The position numbers and the translations under genes were made by a program. The notes beneath the pieces are model-generated. The model was not told where the DNA came from. It did not search any database and saw nothing but the letters and a program-made list of their open reading frames with translations. From Neobacillus sp. PS3-40 (GTDB lineage: Bacteria; Bacillota; Bacilli; Bacillales; Cytobacillaceae), in NCBI RefSeq assembly GCF_030915485.1, contig NZ_CP133266.1, positions 1,984,001-2,048,000 of the forward strand: a stretch of 64,000 nucleotides of DNA, written 5' to 3'. Positions 53,824 through 63,367 of the stretch are shown here, in pieces; positions within the stretch are counted from its first letter, which is position 1, and each line of letters opens with the position of its first letter.

Positions 53824-54027
53824 ATAACGCCAGACAACTTAAGTCAACACCTGGTTGAATTCAGCCTTGTAAATTATCGCCACAAGGCTGAATTTAAAAA
53901 AGATATTTCCTTAAACAAGATTCTTCGAGAAGTGGCAAGCACCAGACGGTAAGTAATCGGCCCTTGTCTTAATTTAATACTTTATCGCTGTAAACTTTAG
54001 CTGAGCGAGGGTATGACACCTCAATAT

Positions 54028-54055
54028 AAAACATGAGAACCTTCCCCTTGTTTTC
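54028..54055. repeat. REP family B, copy 10, degenerate
   Basis: AAACATGAGAACCTTCCCCT followed by TGTTTT; resembles copy 9. Confidence 0.5.
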
Positions 54056-54259
54056 TCAAAACATGTTTGAAAAACAACTAACCGGTTATAAAATGGAAAA
54101 TAAAGAACAAGCTGGAACTGAACAAATGAGGTTGTTTTGAGTAGGATTTTTTACCTTGTGGATTTTGGCCACTCACTTTTTCAGTGCGGGTGTGACAGAC
54201 TCGCCACATATGGATTCCTGCTAAATACATAGATAAATCCCTTTATATCAATGATTTAT

Positions 54260-54287
54260 GCCTATTTAATCATCGTTTGATTAAATA
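54260..54287. repeat. palindrome related to AATCAAACGTTTGATT, copy 4
   Basis: Extended palindrome with arms CTATTTAATCA / TTTGATTAAATAG. One arm has ATCATCG in place of ATCAAACG. Confidence 0.5.
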
Positions 54288-54444
54288 GTGTAATTGTTTG
54301 GCATTCTCTGTTTTAGTCTCAACTCAGAGAGCCTCTAAATTAAAACTTGGATTTGACTCTCTTTTACTACACCTTGCTTTTTAATATGGTTTAACATACT
54401 GATCGATTCTTCTTGATGAAGTACAATCCGGTCAAAATAGAAAC

Positions 54445-54484
54445 AAAACAGGATGAAGTGCAAGTGACTTCATCCTGTTTTTAT
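54445..54484 (+). terminator. hairpin terminator
   Basis: Arms AAACAGGATGAAGT / ACTTCATCCTGTTT around a six-base loop, followed by TTATAG. It overlaps the 3' end of the small leftward gene at 54470. Confidence 0.75.
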
Positions 54485-54628
54485 AGTATATTGTCCTGTT
54501 TTTATCAGGTCTGATTTGATATCTTCAATTAGTTTTTGAACGGTTATGGCTCTATCACTTATTCCAATTTCATAGGCCTTTTTGACAATTTCCGAGAAAT
54601 TGCTTTGTACTTGCGTCGTACCTACCAT
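54470..54628 (-). CDS. small hypothetical protein, 52 aa
   Basis: Leftward frame from ATG 54628 (AAGGAG eleven bases before) to TGA 54470-54472. The product is helical and charged (NFSEIVKKAYEIGISDRAITVQKLIEDIKSDLIK). Its last ten residues overlap a terminator hairpin and a short direct repeat (TCCTGTTTTTAT twice), so the true end may have been altered by that insertion. No family was recognised. Confidence 0.5.
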   Translation of the reverse strand: MVGTTQVQSNFSEIVKKAYEIGISDRAITVQKLIEDIKSDLIKTGQYTIKTG

Positions 54629-54733
54629 TTACCCAGGTTCTCCTTTCTCAATCGTATTTATTTATTCTATTAAACTTTCATTTGAATGTAAATTTTTTTC
54701 CATCACCGGAACTGTGAATGTTTTGTGAATGGT

Positions 54734-54762
54734 GGAAGCGAGGGAACCTTCCCTTGCTTTCC
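54734..54762. repeat. REP family B, copy 11
   Basis: GGAAGCGAGGGAACCTTCCC followed by TTGCTTTCC, about 90 bases before the LysM hydrolase gene. Confidence 0.65.
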
Positions 54763-54852
54763 TTTGCACTTTTTGTATAATTATTAGACTTTTTGTGATA
54801 AACTGGGAGAAAATTGTGGTAAGTCTACTAAACTACCGAGGTGATAGTAAAA

Positions 54853-55926
54853 GTGAAGAAAAAGGTCGTATCTGCCCTCGCCACCGCAACCATTCTTTCT
54901 GCTATTTACACTGGAACTGCATTTGCCAATACATATACGATTCAAAAAGGCGATTCTCTTTCTAAGATCGCAACTAAATATCATACAAGTGTACTTGAAT
55001 TAACGAAATTAAACAGTCTGCGCTCCGATTCCATCCGAATCGGAGCGGTCATAAAAGTTCCCGATCCTGTGAGTAAGCCAGCTCCTAAGGTTCCGGCTTC
55101 TGCTGTAAAAATATATACGGTTGTAAAAGGCGACACATTAGCGAAAATCGCTAGTCACAATGGGACATCCATTGCTAACTTAGTATTATGGAACAAATTG
55201 AGTACCACTATAATTTATGCAGGACAAAAGCTGAATGTTTCTGCTGTCAAGGTTGAAACTGCGAAGCCTGGACCTAAGACCACGGAAAAGACTGAATCAA
55301 AGCCTAAGGAAAGTTCTAAACCTAAGCCAGTCGTACCGCCAAGTTCAAGTACAACTGATCAGACTAAGGGAGAAATAACAGTTATCCCAACTGTCTCCGC
55401 AGAATATGTTGTCAAAACTGGCGATTCTTTAGGGAAAATTGGCTTACAATTCAATATGACTGTTGCTGACTTAAAGAAATTAAACAAGCTATCCTCCGAC
55501 GTTATTTATGTCGGTCAAACATTAAAGGTAACCAATGCTGTACCTGTTGTCGAAGCAACCAATACAACAACCACCGTTATTCAGGAGGCCAAAAATCTGA
55601 TGGGTGTCCCCTATGTTTGGGGAGGTAGTACCAATGCAGGGTTAGACTGCAGTGGATTTATTTATTATGTTCAAAATAAAGCGGGTATTTCCGTTGGCCG
55701 CTATTCAGCAGATGGTTACTACAACCACTCTTACTTTGTCGATAAACCTCAGGCAGGTGACCTCGTTTTCTTTGAAAACACCTACAAAGTCGGGATCTCC
55801 CATATGGGAATTTACCTCGGAGACAACAGCTTCATCCATGCTGACGAAGTACATGGCGTCACGATCACAAGCTTAGACAGTGCCTACTATCAAGAGCATT
55901 TTGCTGGATTCAAGCGGTTTTATTAA
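54853..55926 (+). CDS. LysM-NlpC/P60 peptidoglycan hydrolase (CwlS/LytE/LytF-type)
   Basis: 357 residues, secreted (signal cut near TAFA-NT, residue 25). Three LysM wall-binding repeats lie at about 28-70, 88-130 and 182-226, each opening Y-x-V/I-x-x-G-D-S/T-L. A Lys/Pro/Ser linker follows LysM2. Residues about 240-357 are an NlpC/P60 D,L-endopeptidase with catalytic Cys in LDCSGFIYY, His in ISHMGIYLG and a third polar residue in FIHADE. It cuts the gamma-D-Glu-meso-DAP bond and should act in cell separation. GTG 54853 follows GAGGTGAT by seven bases; the frame-extending GTG at 54841 lies inside that site. Confidence 0.93.
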   Translation: MKKKVVSALATATILSAIYTGTAFANTYTIQKGDSLSKIATKYHTSVLELTKLNSLRSDSIRIGAVIKVPDPVSKPAPKVPASAVKIYTVVKGDTLAKIASHNGTSIANLVLWNKLSTTIIYAGQKLNVSAVKVETAKPGPKTTEKTESKPKESSKPKPVVPPSSSTTDQTKGEITVIPTVSAEYVVKTGDSLGKIGLQFNMTVADLKKLNKLSSDVIYVGQTLKVTNAVPVVEATNTTTTVIQEAKNLMGVPYVWGGSTNAGLDCSGFIYYVQNKAGISVGRYSADGYYNHSYFVDKPQAGDLVFFENTYKVGISHMGIYLGDNSFIHADEVHGVTITSLDSAYYQEHFAGFKRFY

Positions 55927-55938
55927 AATAATTTACGT

Positions 55939-55972
55939 AGCCAGTCTCCATTATGTGGGGGCTGGCTTTTTC
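55939..55972 (+). terminator. terminator after the LysM hydrolase gene
   Basis: Stem AGCCAG / CTGGCT with a long loop, followed by TTTTTCG. Confidence 0.7.
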
Positions 55973-56315
55973 GTTGATTGAGATTTCTTGGTGGGATTCG
56001 TTGCTGTTTTGCGGATTTCTACTATTTTGTCGGGAATTGCAAACTACTAAAAATCTTGTCTGCAAAATTTAGTGGTTGATCCACTATTTTTCGACAATTA
56101 TTTTACTAGACTTTCTCTACTTTTTTATTCGACACCATTTTTTTTAGTAGACTTATTCTAAATAGAAGAAAGTGAGTTTAGTAGTGGGGCTTGTTGGGTA
56201 GAATGTTGGCAATAGAGTTCCTTTTTATAAAAGAAGAAGTTGCCATACTCCTCTAATGGTGGTTTTTTGGGTATAATAAAGGAATATGGATTTTTGGAAT
56301 GAAGGAGGTAACGAC
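55973..56315. other. intergenic region upstream of ywqB
   Basis: No gene. Three imperfect copies of a CTACTATTTTTCGACA-like word lie near 56028, 56083 and 56119, of unknown meaning. Confidence 0.3.
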
Positions 56316-57947
56316 TTGGAGTCGATCTCTGCTAGTGAACAGTTGCAAGGTTTGGCGGATGAGATGCGGGAGTTGTTGAATCCGCATGTGGTTGAGGATG
56401 TAAAGTTGATTCAAAAGGGTATGATGCTGTACCGGCAAGGGATGGTATGGCAGTTAAAGATAAATGGTGATGTGGCGACGGCAGCTGTCCAGGATGTGAT
56501 TCCTGTCCGGGTGGAGTTGGATTTGAATTTCCTTGGGGTGAGTGAGTGCACGTGCCCATCTGAGGGATTTTGTCGGCATTTGATGGCAGCATTTTTTGCA
56601 GCATATTCGAGGGTGGGTAGTGTTTCGGAGTGGATGGAGAAATGGCGGGAGCCTGTACACGCGGTCACGTCTTCTGCAAAATGGGGAATGGAACGGGCCC
56701 GGGATTTGGTGAAGGCGAACGGGGTAATGAAGCCGGATTATGAACGCTGGGTGCAGTCCTTTGAGGAAAGCTTCGATACCTTGCTGAAATCGAGTAAGTC
56801 GAAGAGCCCTTATATTATTGTGGAGCTGTTTGGAATTTACCACAGGCGGATTCGTGCCGGGGCGCCGATGGAGCAGGAATGGCGTTTGCTTTATGAATTG
56901 ATCGGGAATGTGTTTACTTTTAAGAAGTTGGCTGCGTTTAGCGAGGAGCTTGGGCATACCGAGGAGATGGTGAAGCGATCCTATCTGCATTTGTTTCAAC
57001 GAATGATCGATGAGACGGAAGATCTTGTTTTTAAAATTGGTCTGCAAACGCATCCGTTCGCATTTGATGTGTTTATGGAGAAGTTTAAGAACGATTCAAG
57101 TGAATTGCTAACATGTGCCCGAAAGCTCGAGTATGAACGGATTTATTTGTATCGGCATTTGTGGACGCAGTTGTTTAAGAATCGAGATTGGCGTGAGGGT
57201 GAAGGTGAAAAAATTGCTTCACTGGCACGAGGCTTGCAGGACTGGGAGAACCCGATACCACTGTTGATTGGCGGCATTCATCAAAATGTGATGCTCGGGA
57301 ATGATGACCAGGCATTGGGGTTGATGGGTAGCATGGAGGATCAATCGATCACGCCTTATATGTTGTTTTGGATTGATTTGTTGTCGCAGCAAAAAGCGTG
57401 GAGACGCATTGGACCGATGATTGAGTTATTTTCACAAAAAATAAAAAGGTATATGGAATTCTTAGGATCCTATTATCCCTGCTCAAGTTTTACAAGATTG
57501 GCACTGAAGGCGGTCCAGCCGTATTGCACGGAGAGCAAGCGCATCGATTTATTTGAACGGATGTTGTTGCAGACTCTTCCCTACAGTTTTCATGAATATG
57601 AATACATGTTGTTTGATCGGCGTCAATTCGACCGCTGGGGTGAACTGCATTCGTTTATCGGCTTCCACTATACGGATCTCCCAAAGGATCGAATTAAATT
57701 GATTGAAAAAGAACAGCCGGAGGTTTTGCTGGCCCTGCTCCATCAGTCGGCCCAGCATGAGATTAGCCTGAAAAACCGTTCGAGCTATAAGGTAGCGGTC
57801 CGGCATTTGAAAAAACTACGGACATTGTATAAAAAATTGAAGCGCTTAGATGAATGGCAATTTTTCTTCGACACCCTGATGGAAAAAACAAAACGCCTCC
57901 GCGCTTTTCATGAAGAATGCAGAAGGAGCAAGTTACTAGATGCTTAA
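56316..57947 (+). CDS. ywqB: SWIM zinc-finger protein (YwqB-like)
   Basis: About 543 residues. The SWIM motif C-x-C-x(n)-C-x-H is seen at Cys78, Cys80, Cys86 and His88 (SECTCPSEGFCRHLMAAFF). The rest is helical and unassigned. TTG 56316 follows a strong AAGGAGGT by six bases; an in-frame ATG at 56286 has no ribosome site. It overlaps the SNF2 helicase gene by eight bases. SWIM proteins encoded next to SNF2 helicases are thought to aid DNA or protein binding by the helicase. Base composition is more GC-rich than the neighbours. Confidence 0.85.
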   Translation: MESISASEQLQGLADEMRELLNPHVVEDVKLIQKGMMLYRQGMVWQLKINGDVATAAVQDVIPVRVELDLNFLGVSECTCPSEGFCRHLMAAFFAAYSRVGSVSEWMEKWREPVHAVTSSAKWGMERARDLVKANGVMKPDYERWVQSFEESFDTLLKSSKSKSPYIIVELFGIYHRRIRAGAPMEQEWRLLYELIGNVFTFKKLAAFSEELGHTEEMVKRSYLHLFQRMIDETEDLVFKIGLQTHPFAFDVFMEKFKNDSSELLTCARKLEYERIYLYRHLWTQLFKNRDWREGEGEKIASLARGLQDWENPIPLLIGGIHQNVMLGNDDQALGLMGSMEDQSITPYMLFWIDLLSQQKAWRRIGPMIELFSQKIKRYMEFLGSYYPCSSFTRLALKAVQPYCTESKRIDLFERMLLQTLPYSFHEYEYMLFDRRQFDRWGELHSFIGFHYTDLPKDRIKLIEKEQPEVLLALLHQSAQHEISLKNRSSYKVAVRHLKKLRTLYKKLKRLDEWQFFFDTLMEKTKRLRAFHEECRRSKLLDA

Positions 57948-60900
57948 AACTAGATTTCTAAAGTTGCTTACAATCAAATTAGATGAAGGTCGATACCTTT
58001 TAGCGGCACAGGATGAAGATGGGGATTTTTTGGCTCCAGACACCTGGAAAAATCTTGTTTTCAGCCGTCATGAAGAAAGTTTTTTCGGGACGCTGCTTGA
58101 TTCGGAAACAGTGAACGGAGTCGAAGGAATTGCGATCAGCGGTTGGCAGCTTGTCACGTTGTTTGCAAAAGAGTCGTTCAATCGGTTTGTCGAGTGGGAC
58201 TGGAGTGAGGAGTCGGAAATTTGCCTTGCTGCCGCCCATGCTCTTTATGAGGGGATCAACGAAAAGGATTGGCTCCCTGATTTTTCAGCTTGGGAGGATG
58301 GCCGTTTTCAGTGGCAGCTTCCGGAGCGAGTTAAGGATGAGTTTGGTTCGGCGTTTTGGGTGCAGCGTATTGGTGGAGATGGGCCTGGGATGGGTGAAGA
58401 GTCAGGTCGAGTGGACGATGCTGGTCGGGCGGACTTTGTCCACTCAGAGGGTGAGGAAGATTCGGCGGATCGTTCACTGGAGAATGGCGTGATTGATGAA
58501 TCTGAAACAGCTCTTCACTACATTTCTGATTTATATAATCATGCGCTCGATTCCTATTTAACGAGGAATCCTTCTATGAAAAAGTTATTCGGGCCAAAGC
58601 TTGATTTGCTGAAAAAACAAAACATTTCGAGCGGTGAGCTTGCGCGCTATTTTGATGAGGAAAGCTGGCTTGAGTGGGTTGGCATTAGGGAAAGTCCTGT
58701 GCCGTTTTCAATTGGTTTGCAGCTTGATGAGCCTGTTGATGGTGAAGGCCTGTGGAGTCTTGATGTATTTTTACGTGGAAAGAAAAATGTGGATGAGATA
58801 TATGGTGTGAATGACAAGGCTGTACCTACGGTTTGGCGTTCGCATTTAGACAGGGTCAGCCGCGAGCAGGAGCGTTGGGTGCGGTTGATTCCTTGGTTGG
58901 AGGATGAAGCGGATAGTGTTAGCGATGGTGTTTCGCTCGTTTCTGAGGATGGAGCGGATAGCGATAGTGAAGGCGTTTCGCTGGTTTCTGAGGACGGAGC
59001 GAAACGTTTGAAGTCTCACTTAACTGAGGATGAAGCTTGGATGTTCCTAACTGAGGCAAGTGAAACACTTGTCGCATTGAATGTGGAGATCCTCCTCCCT
59101 TCCTGGTGGCAGGCCATGAAAAATGCCAACTTAAAGGTGAAAGCATCGCTGAAAGGAACCTCTAGTCACAGACCTTCATTTGTCGGACTACAGGCGATGC
59201 TCGATTTTAATTGGCGCTTTTCTATGAATGGCGTAGATTTATCCGAGGATGAATTCCGCGGGCTTGTTGAGGAGAAACGGCGGCTTGTTTATATTCGTGG
59301 CCGCTGGGTCAAGCTTGATCCACAATTCATCAGGCAAATTCAGGATTTGATGAAACAGGCGGAAAAAGAAGGGCTACATATTCGGGACTTGCTTGAGCAG
59401 GAGCTGATTGAATCCCCCGCTTCCGAGGATGAATTGGAAAATCCAAAAGCATTTGCACGGATTCAAATTGAATTAAATCGGCAGTGGAAGCAAATGGTGA
59501 AACAGCTTTCGGAAATCAAAGAAATTCCTGAACAGCCTGTTCCTGAGAGTTTGGTCGGGGAATTGCGTCCGTACCAGCAGCTCGGGATGAGTTGGCTGTG
59601 GTTTTTGCGCCAGTACGGCTTTGGTGCTTGTCTTGCCGATGACATGGGTCTTGGGAAGACGGTTCAGCTGATTGCTTATTTGTTGATGGTGAAGGAGAAG
59701 GAACGTTTTGAGGGGTTGGAGTCGGGTGGTTCGGCTGAGATGCGATCTGGTGGAGATGATGCTTCGGCTGAATTCCAGGGGGTTGTGAACCCTCGAGCAA
59801 GCAGTGGGGAGTCTGCTTCGGTCAATTCTAAGGTAACCCGCCGTAAGAGTGATGAAGATGGCGGAGCTTCTGCAAAGGAACCGACTAAAGCAGCGTTGAT
59901 TATTTGCCCTACCTCCGTTCTTGGGAACTGGCAGAAGGAGCTGGAGAAATTTTCACCGAGCATGGAAATCTATTTGCATTACGGGAGCAACCGCCTAAAG
60001 GAAGATGCTTTTTCGGAAAAAGTAAAAAATGTTGATGTTGTGCTTACCTCTTATGGACTAAGTCATTTGGATTCAGAGGAATTTCATTCGATGATTTGGA
60101 GCACGATTGCAATTGATGAAGCGCAGAATATAAAAAATGCGGCAACAAAGCAGTCCCGTGCCGTTCGAAAATTAAAGGGCCGCCACCATATTGCTTTAAC
60201 CGGAACGCCGATGGAAAACCGACTATCGGAGTTATGGTCAATTTTCGATTTTACCAATCACGGCTATTTAGGTAGTCTTGGTCAATTTCAGAAAAAATTC
60301 GTCATCCCAATTGAAAAGGATGAAAAAAAGGAAAAAGTGCACGAGCTCCAATCGTTGATCCGTCCATTCTTGCTACGCCGGACGAAAAAGGATGAAGAGG
60401 TTGCTCTAAACCTCCCTGACAAGCTGGAGCAAAAAGAGTACTGTCCGCTAACTGCTGAACAGGCGTCACTATACGAACAGCTTGTTCAAGACACCTTTGA
60501 ACAAATTGAAAAATTATCAGGCTTTGAGCGCAAAGGATTAATTTTACAAATGCTAAGCCGCTTGAAACAATTGTGCAACCACCCTGCCCTTTATTTAAAA
60601 GAAAAATCAGTGACACGACAGCTCCTCGATCGATCAAATAAACTGGAGAAGCTTGCTGAACTCATTGATGCCGTATTGGAACAGGGCGAAAGTTGTTTGA
60701 TTTTCACCCAATACATTGAAATGGGTGAAATGATCAAAGCGTTGGTGAAGACAAAGTTTGGGGTCGAGGTCCCGTTCTTAAATGGAAGTGTGCCAAAAAC
60801 CAAGCGTGATGAGATGATTGAACAGTTCCAAAACGGGGAGTTTCCAGTCTTCTTGCTCTCGTTGAAGGCTGGTGGCACTGGATTGAATTTGACTGCAGCG

Positions 60901-61149
60901 AACCATGTAATTCACTACGACCGCTGGTGGAATCCTGCCGTTGAAAATCAAGCAACTGACCGGGCATACCGGATCGGCCAACAACGCTTCGTCCATGTGC
61001 ACAAGCTAATTTGCACCGGAACGCTTGAAGAAAAGATCGATGCCATGCTCGAAAAGAAGCAATTTTTAAATGATCAAATTATCCAAAGCGAAAACTGGAT
61101 TACCGAGATGTCAACAGATGAGCTGAAGGATTTAGTGTATTTGGGGTAG
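57940..61149 (+). CDS. ywqA: SNF2-family DNA helicase/ATPase (YwqA-like)
   Basis: 1069 residues. A bacterial SNF2 N-terminal region (to about residue 530) precedes the two helicase lobes. Motif I is ADDMGLGKT (about 567-575), motif II IAIDEAQNI (DEAQ form, about 726), motif III ALTGTPMENRLSELW, and the C-terminal lobe has FLLSLKAGGTGLNLTAANHV and NQATDRAYRIGQ. Two features are odd: a tandem duplicated acidic stretch (DGVSLVSEDGAD repeated, about 324-357), and a low-complexity Ser/Gly/Glu-rich insertion of about 55 residues between motifs I and Ia (about 592-648). The gene overlaps ywqB and works with it, probably in remodelling nucleoprotein complexes. Confidence 0.9.
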   Translation: MLKTRFLKLLTIKLDEGRYLLAAQDEDGDFLAPDTWKNLVFSRHEESFFGTLLDSETVNGVEGIAISGWQLVTLFAKESFNRFVEWDWSEESEICLAAAHALYEGINEKDWLPDFSAWEDGRFQWQLPERVKDEFGSAFWVQRIGGDGPGMGEESGRVDDAGRADFVHSEGEEDSADRSLENGVIDESETALHYISDLYNHALDSYLTRNPSMKKLFGPKLDLLKKQNISSGELARYFDEESWLEWVGIRESPVPFSIGLQLDEPVDGEGLWSLDVFLRGKKNVDEIYGVNDKAVPTVWRSHLDRVSREQERWVRLIPWLEDEADSVSDGVSLVSEDGADSDSEGVSLVSEDGAKRLKSHLTEDEAWMFLTEASETLVALNVEILLPSWWQAMKNANLKVKASLKGTSSHRPSFVGLQAMLDFNWRFSMNGVDLSEDEFRGLVEEKRRLVYIRGRWVKLDPQFIRQIQDLMKQAEKEGLHIRDLLEQELIESPASEDELENPKAFARIQIELNRQWKQMVKQLSEIKEIPEQPVPESLVGELRPYQQLGMSWLWFLRQYGFGACLADDMGLGKTVQLIAYLLMVKEKERFEGLESGGSAEMRSGGDDASAEFQGVVNPRASSGESASVNSKVTRRKSDEDGGASAKEPTKAALIICPTSVLGNWQKELEKFSPSMEIYLHYGSNRLKEDAFSEKVKNVDVVLTSYGLSHLDSEEFHSMIWSTIAIDEAQNIKNAATKQSRAVRKLKGRHHIALTGTPMENRLSELWSIFDFTNHGYLGSLGQFQKKFVIPIEKDEKKEKVHELQSLIRPFLLRRTKKDEEVALNLPDKLEQKEYCPLTAEQASLYEQLVQDTFEQIEKLSGFERKGLILQMLSRLKQLCNHPALYLKEKSVTRQLLDRSNKLEKLAELIDAVLEQGESCLIFTQYIEMGEMIKALVKTKFGVEVPFLNGSVPKTKRDEMIEQFQNGEFPVFLLSLKAGGTGLNLTAANHVIHYDRWWNPAVENQATDRAYRIGQQRFVHVHKLICTGTLEEKIDAMLEKKQFLNDQIIQSENWITEMSTDELKDLVYLG

Positions 61150-61275
61150 GATTGTGAAATGCGAAAGTAACGAGGACTCAGTGCTGGGATAAGTGCTGGG
61201 TTCTTTATTTTGTTTGGGAGTATGTGTGGAGTCGGGGTAATTAGTTCAAGTTGTTTTTATTTGGTTAGATTACCT

Positions 61276-61299
61276 CGCCAGTCCCCGGACTGGCGTTTT
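61276..61299 (+). terminator. terminator after ywqA
   Basis: Perfect stem CGCCAGTC / GACTGGCG, four-base loop, then TTTTA. Confidence 0.85.
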
Positions 61300-61459
61300 A
61301 GCTGATAAATTTACCGGCTCCTAGGCAGTTAGCGGGTATATTGTAAAACGTGCGGGTAAACGGAGCATTCTCGCGGGTACCTTCAATAGTTTGCGAGAAT
61401 CAAGGGAGTTTTTTTAAAAGGATACTGTAATTTTCAATAATCATATACCTAAAGTAAAC

Positions 61460-61491
61460 AAAGACCGCCGGATTTTACCCGGCAGTCTTTG
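61460..61491. terminator. hairpin terminator, mainly for the leftward gene at 61501
   Basis: Arms CAAAGACxGCCGG / CCGGCxGTCTTTG with a six-base loop; on the minus strand it is followed by TTTACTTT. Confidence 0.75.
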
Positions 61492-61500
61492 TAACCCTAT

Positions 61501-61944
61501 TTACAACTTTTTCTTTTCATTTCTCACAAGAATCTGACCTTTATGCTTAAGGCTCATTTTATCCTTTGGGGCTTCGGTTAGGAAAAGCACCTTTTTTCCC
61601 TTTTTAACAAGGAAGTGGTTAAAGACGTTATAAACAGCTTCCTTTGTGAGGTCCTGGTCGTCTCCAAATAATTGCAGTGAATTTCCATTAAAATTGAAAT
61701 TAATCTTTTTTGAAAGTTGGGGATCATTGTAGCAGTAAGTCTCATCCGATAAGCCTGTAAGTGGGATGAATTGGTACGGAGGATCCATGGGTGCGGGAGT
61801 TTGCTCATCTAAAAGTTGTAGTGCGTCGAAGAAACCAGGCTTTTCAATCATTTGAATCTCATTATCACCTGGCTGCTTTCCAATAAAAATAATGACAATG
61901 CCCAAGACCTTTTTCGGAAAAAGTAAAAACCAATTATCTTTCAT
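61501..61944 (-). CDS. hypothetical protein, 147 aa
   Basis: A soluble protein opening KDNWFLLFPKKVLGIVIIFIG, with a middle proline-rich stretch (EQTPAPMDPPYQFIPLTGLS) and a basic C-terminus. GGAGG lies ten bases before ATG 61944; an in-frame TTG at 61950 is closer and possible. No family was recognised. The first hydrophobic run (about 14-23) is too short for a clear membrane helix. Single-gene unit with its own terminator. Confidence 0.7.
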   Translation of the reverse strand: MKDNWFLLFPKKVLGIVIIFIGKQPGDNEIQMIEKPGFFDALQLLDEQTPAPMDPPYQFIPLTGLSDETYCYNDPQLSKKINFNFNGNSLQLFGDDQDLTKEAVYNVFNHFLVKKGKKVLFLTEAPKDKMSLKHKGQILVRNEKKKL

Positions 61945-62173
61945 TCGCAAATTTCCTCCTATTATTACAATTTTTTACATTCACTAGTATTATTCGACTA
62001 CTAATTACCTTTTTCCTGCCAATTAATTTTTACCATAAACCCAGTAACAATAGAGTTATACACTATGTGTGTAGAAATTCAACAAATAACATCGTGCGGA
62101 TTTTACACATTTAAACTTTCCACTTCTTTTTCCCGTTAAGTTAAAGTCAATCATTTAAACGGCGGTGGAAAAG

Positions 62174-62584
62174 ATGTCTTTATCCGAAAAATTAAAGCAA
62201 CTGCGTGATAGCAGAAACTGGTCACAGCAGTATTTGGCAGACAAGATGAAGCTTGACCGATCTACGATTAGTCGTTATGAAACTGGAAAAAGCATTCCTC
62301 CTTATGAGATCGTTATCCAGTTTGCGGAAGCTTATCAGGTAGAAAAGGATTATTTAGTCGTTGAATTAAACAACTTACTTTCGATTAAAGAGAAAGCTGC
62401 ATATATATTAAAGGAAAACCCTTTGGATAAGGATTTAGAGGCTATCCTTCAGTTAGTCCAACAGGAGCCCGATTTAAAAAGCATACTCATGGATATCAAT
62501 ATAATGGAATCGAACCGGAGAGCTTATTTTTTGGAGAAAACGAAGGCAGAAATGAAGGTACTGAAAAAGTATAAATGGCTATAA
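62174..62584 (+). CDS. small XRE-family transcriptional regulator
   Basis: About 136 residues. The N-terminal helix-turn-helix spans about 2-60 (LSEKLKQLRDSRNWSQQYLADKMKLDRSTISRYETGK). The C-terminal 70 residues are helical and charged. The layout resembles short SinR/Xre-type repressors. ATG 62174 is preceded by GGTGG; the in-frame GTG 62165 overlaps that stretch. No obvious target gene lies next to it; it stands alone between terminators. Confidence 0.85.
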   Translation: MSLSEKLKQLRDSRNWSQQYLADKMKLDRSTISRYETGKSIPPYEIVIQFAEAYQVEKDYLVVELNNLLSIKEKAAYILKENPLDKDLEAILQLVQQEPDLKSILMDINIMESNRRAYFLEKTKAEMKVLKKYKWL

Positions 62585-62727
62585 AGAAAACTTGGCTAGC
62601 GCCAAGCCTTAGCGCCGGCGATTGCCTAGTTGCCCTTATGCGATTTAAGTGTTGATTAATAATAAAACGCTCAGAACATCCTTTAATGCAATAGCTAAGT
62701 TAAACTTTCTTATTAGCTAAGAATACG

Positions 62728-62763
62728 AAGAAGCTGCTGAATAATTTTCAGCAGCTTCTTTTT
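62728..62763 (+). terminator. hairpin terminator downstream of the XRE gene
   Basis: Perfect 13-base stem AAGAAGCTGCTGA / TCAGCAGCTTCTT, then TTT and an A-run. Confidence 0.85.
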
Positions 62764-63041
62764 AAAAAAAGGGGGTTTTATAAAAGTATTCCCATAGGGG
62801 TAGTTTTTATACAATGGATGATGAATTTATAAGAATTTTTTGTTTTTAACAAGATTTCCGTTTTTACGGACGCAACCACTCTCTTTCTATTAAACCAGGA
62901 AACCTATTATGATTCACCACGCTTTTTATACGAAATTACTTGGTTTTTATTCACTTTACTCTTCTCTTTATACAAATTCTCACAACTTTATTCAAACAAA
63001 GTCACCCTCTATACGAAGCCAATTGATTTTTATTCGAACCC

Positions 63042-63070
63042 AAAAAAACTCCAGCGTAAACTACGCTGGA
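63042..63070 (-). terminator. terminator of the ssbB unit
   Basis: Stem CCAGCGTA / TACGCTGG with a three-base loop, followed on the minus strand by AGTTTTTTTGGG. Confidence 0.85.
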
Positions 63071-63142
63071 TAAGGGGGAGGTATTTTGCGGAGAAGCGAT
63101 TGATTCTGTCTTAGTGGGGGAACACTTTGATGGGAATGTAAC

Positions 63143-63367
63143 TTACGAATGAAGCGATTTGCGGGCAGATGCTTTAGATGTAGGGTGTATGATCAGGTTT
63201 CTGGGGCTATTTTCCTTGTTGAGAAGTTGTTGTTCTCTCAGCTGCCATTCAAGCTGGACAATTCGCTTTTGCAGGTGATCAATTTTTTGATTTGCTTTTC
63301 CTACCATTTTGATTAAACTTTCAAGTAACAATTCTAGGCTATTTGCTACATCACTATTAAAGGCCAA
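63143..63367 (-). CDS. small helical protein coupled to ssbB, 74 aa
   Basis: Starts at TTG 63367, inside the last codons of ssbB, with GGAGG nine bases before, so it is translationally coupled. The N-terminal 50 residues form a charged helix (LELLLESLIKMVGKANQKIDHLQKRIVQLEWQLREQQ), probably a coiled coil; the tail is polar and basic. In B. subtilis an uncharacterised gene (ywpG) is also neighbour to ssbB, but I see no proof of homology. It may be a competence-regulated partner of SsbB. Confidence 0.65.
   Translation of the reverse strand: MAFNSDVANSLELLLESLIKMVGKANQKIDHLQKRIVQLEWQLREQQLLNKENSPRNLIIHPTSKASARKSLHS

Larger units (their letters stand above)
53824..54469. other. intergenic region with repeats, no gene
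   Basis: Contains a hairpin (AATTCAGCCTTGT / ACAAGGCTGAATT at 53858-53894, no T-run), a degenerate REP family B copy at 54028, the palindrome at 54260, and the terminator at 54445. No coding frame with a ribosome site was found. Confidence 0.4.

Noticed and set aside
62585-62640. GC-rich stretch resembling that at 17560-17750
   Set aside because: Only a few words are shared; too little to call a repeat family with confidence.
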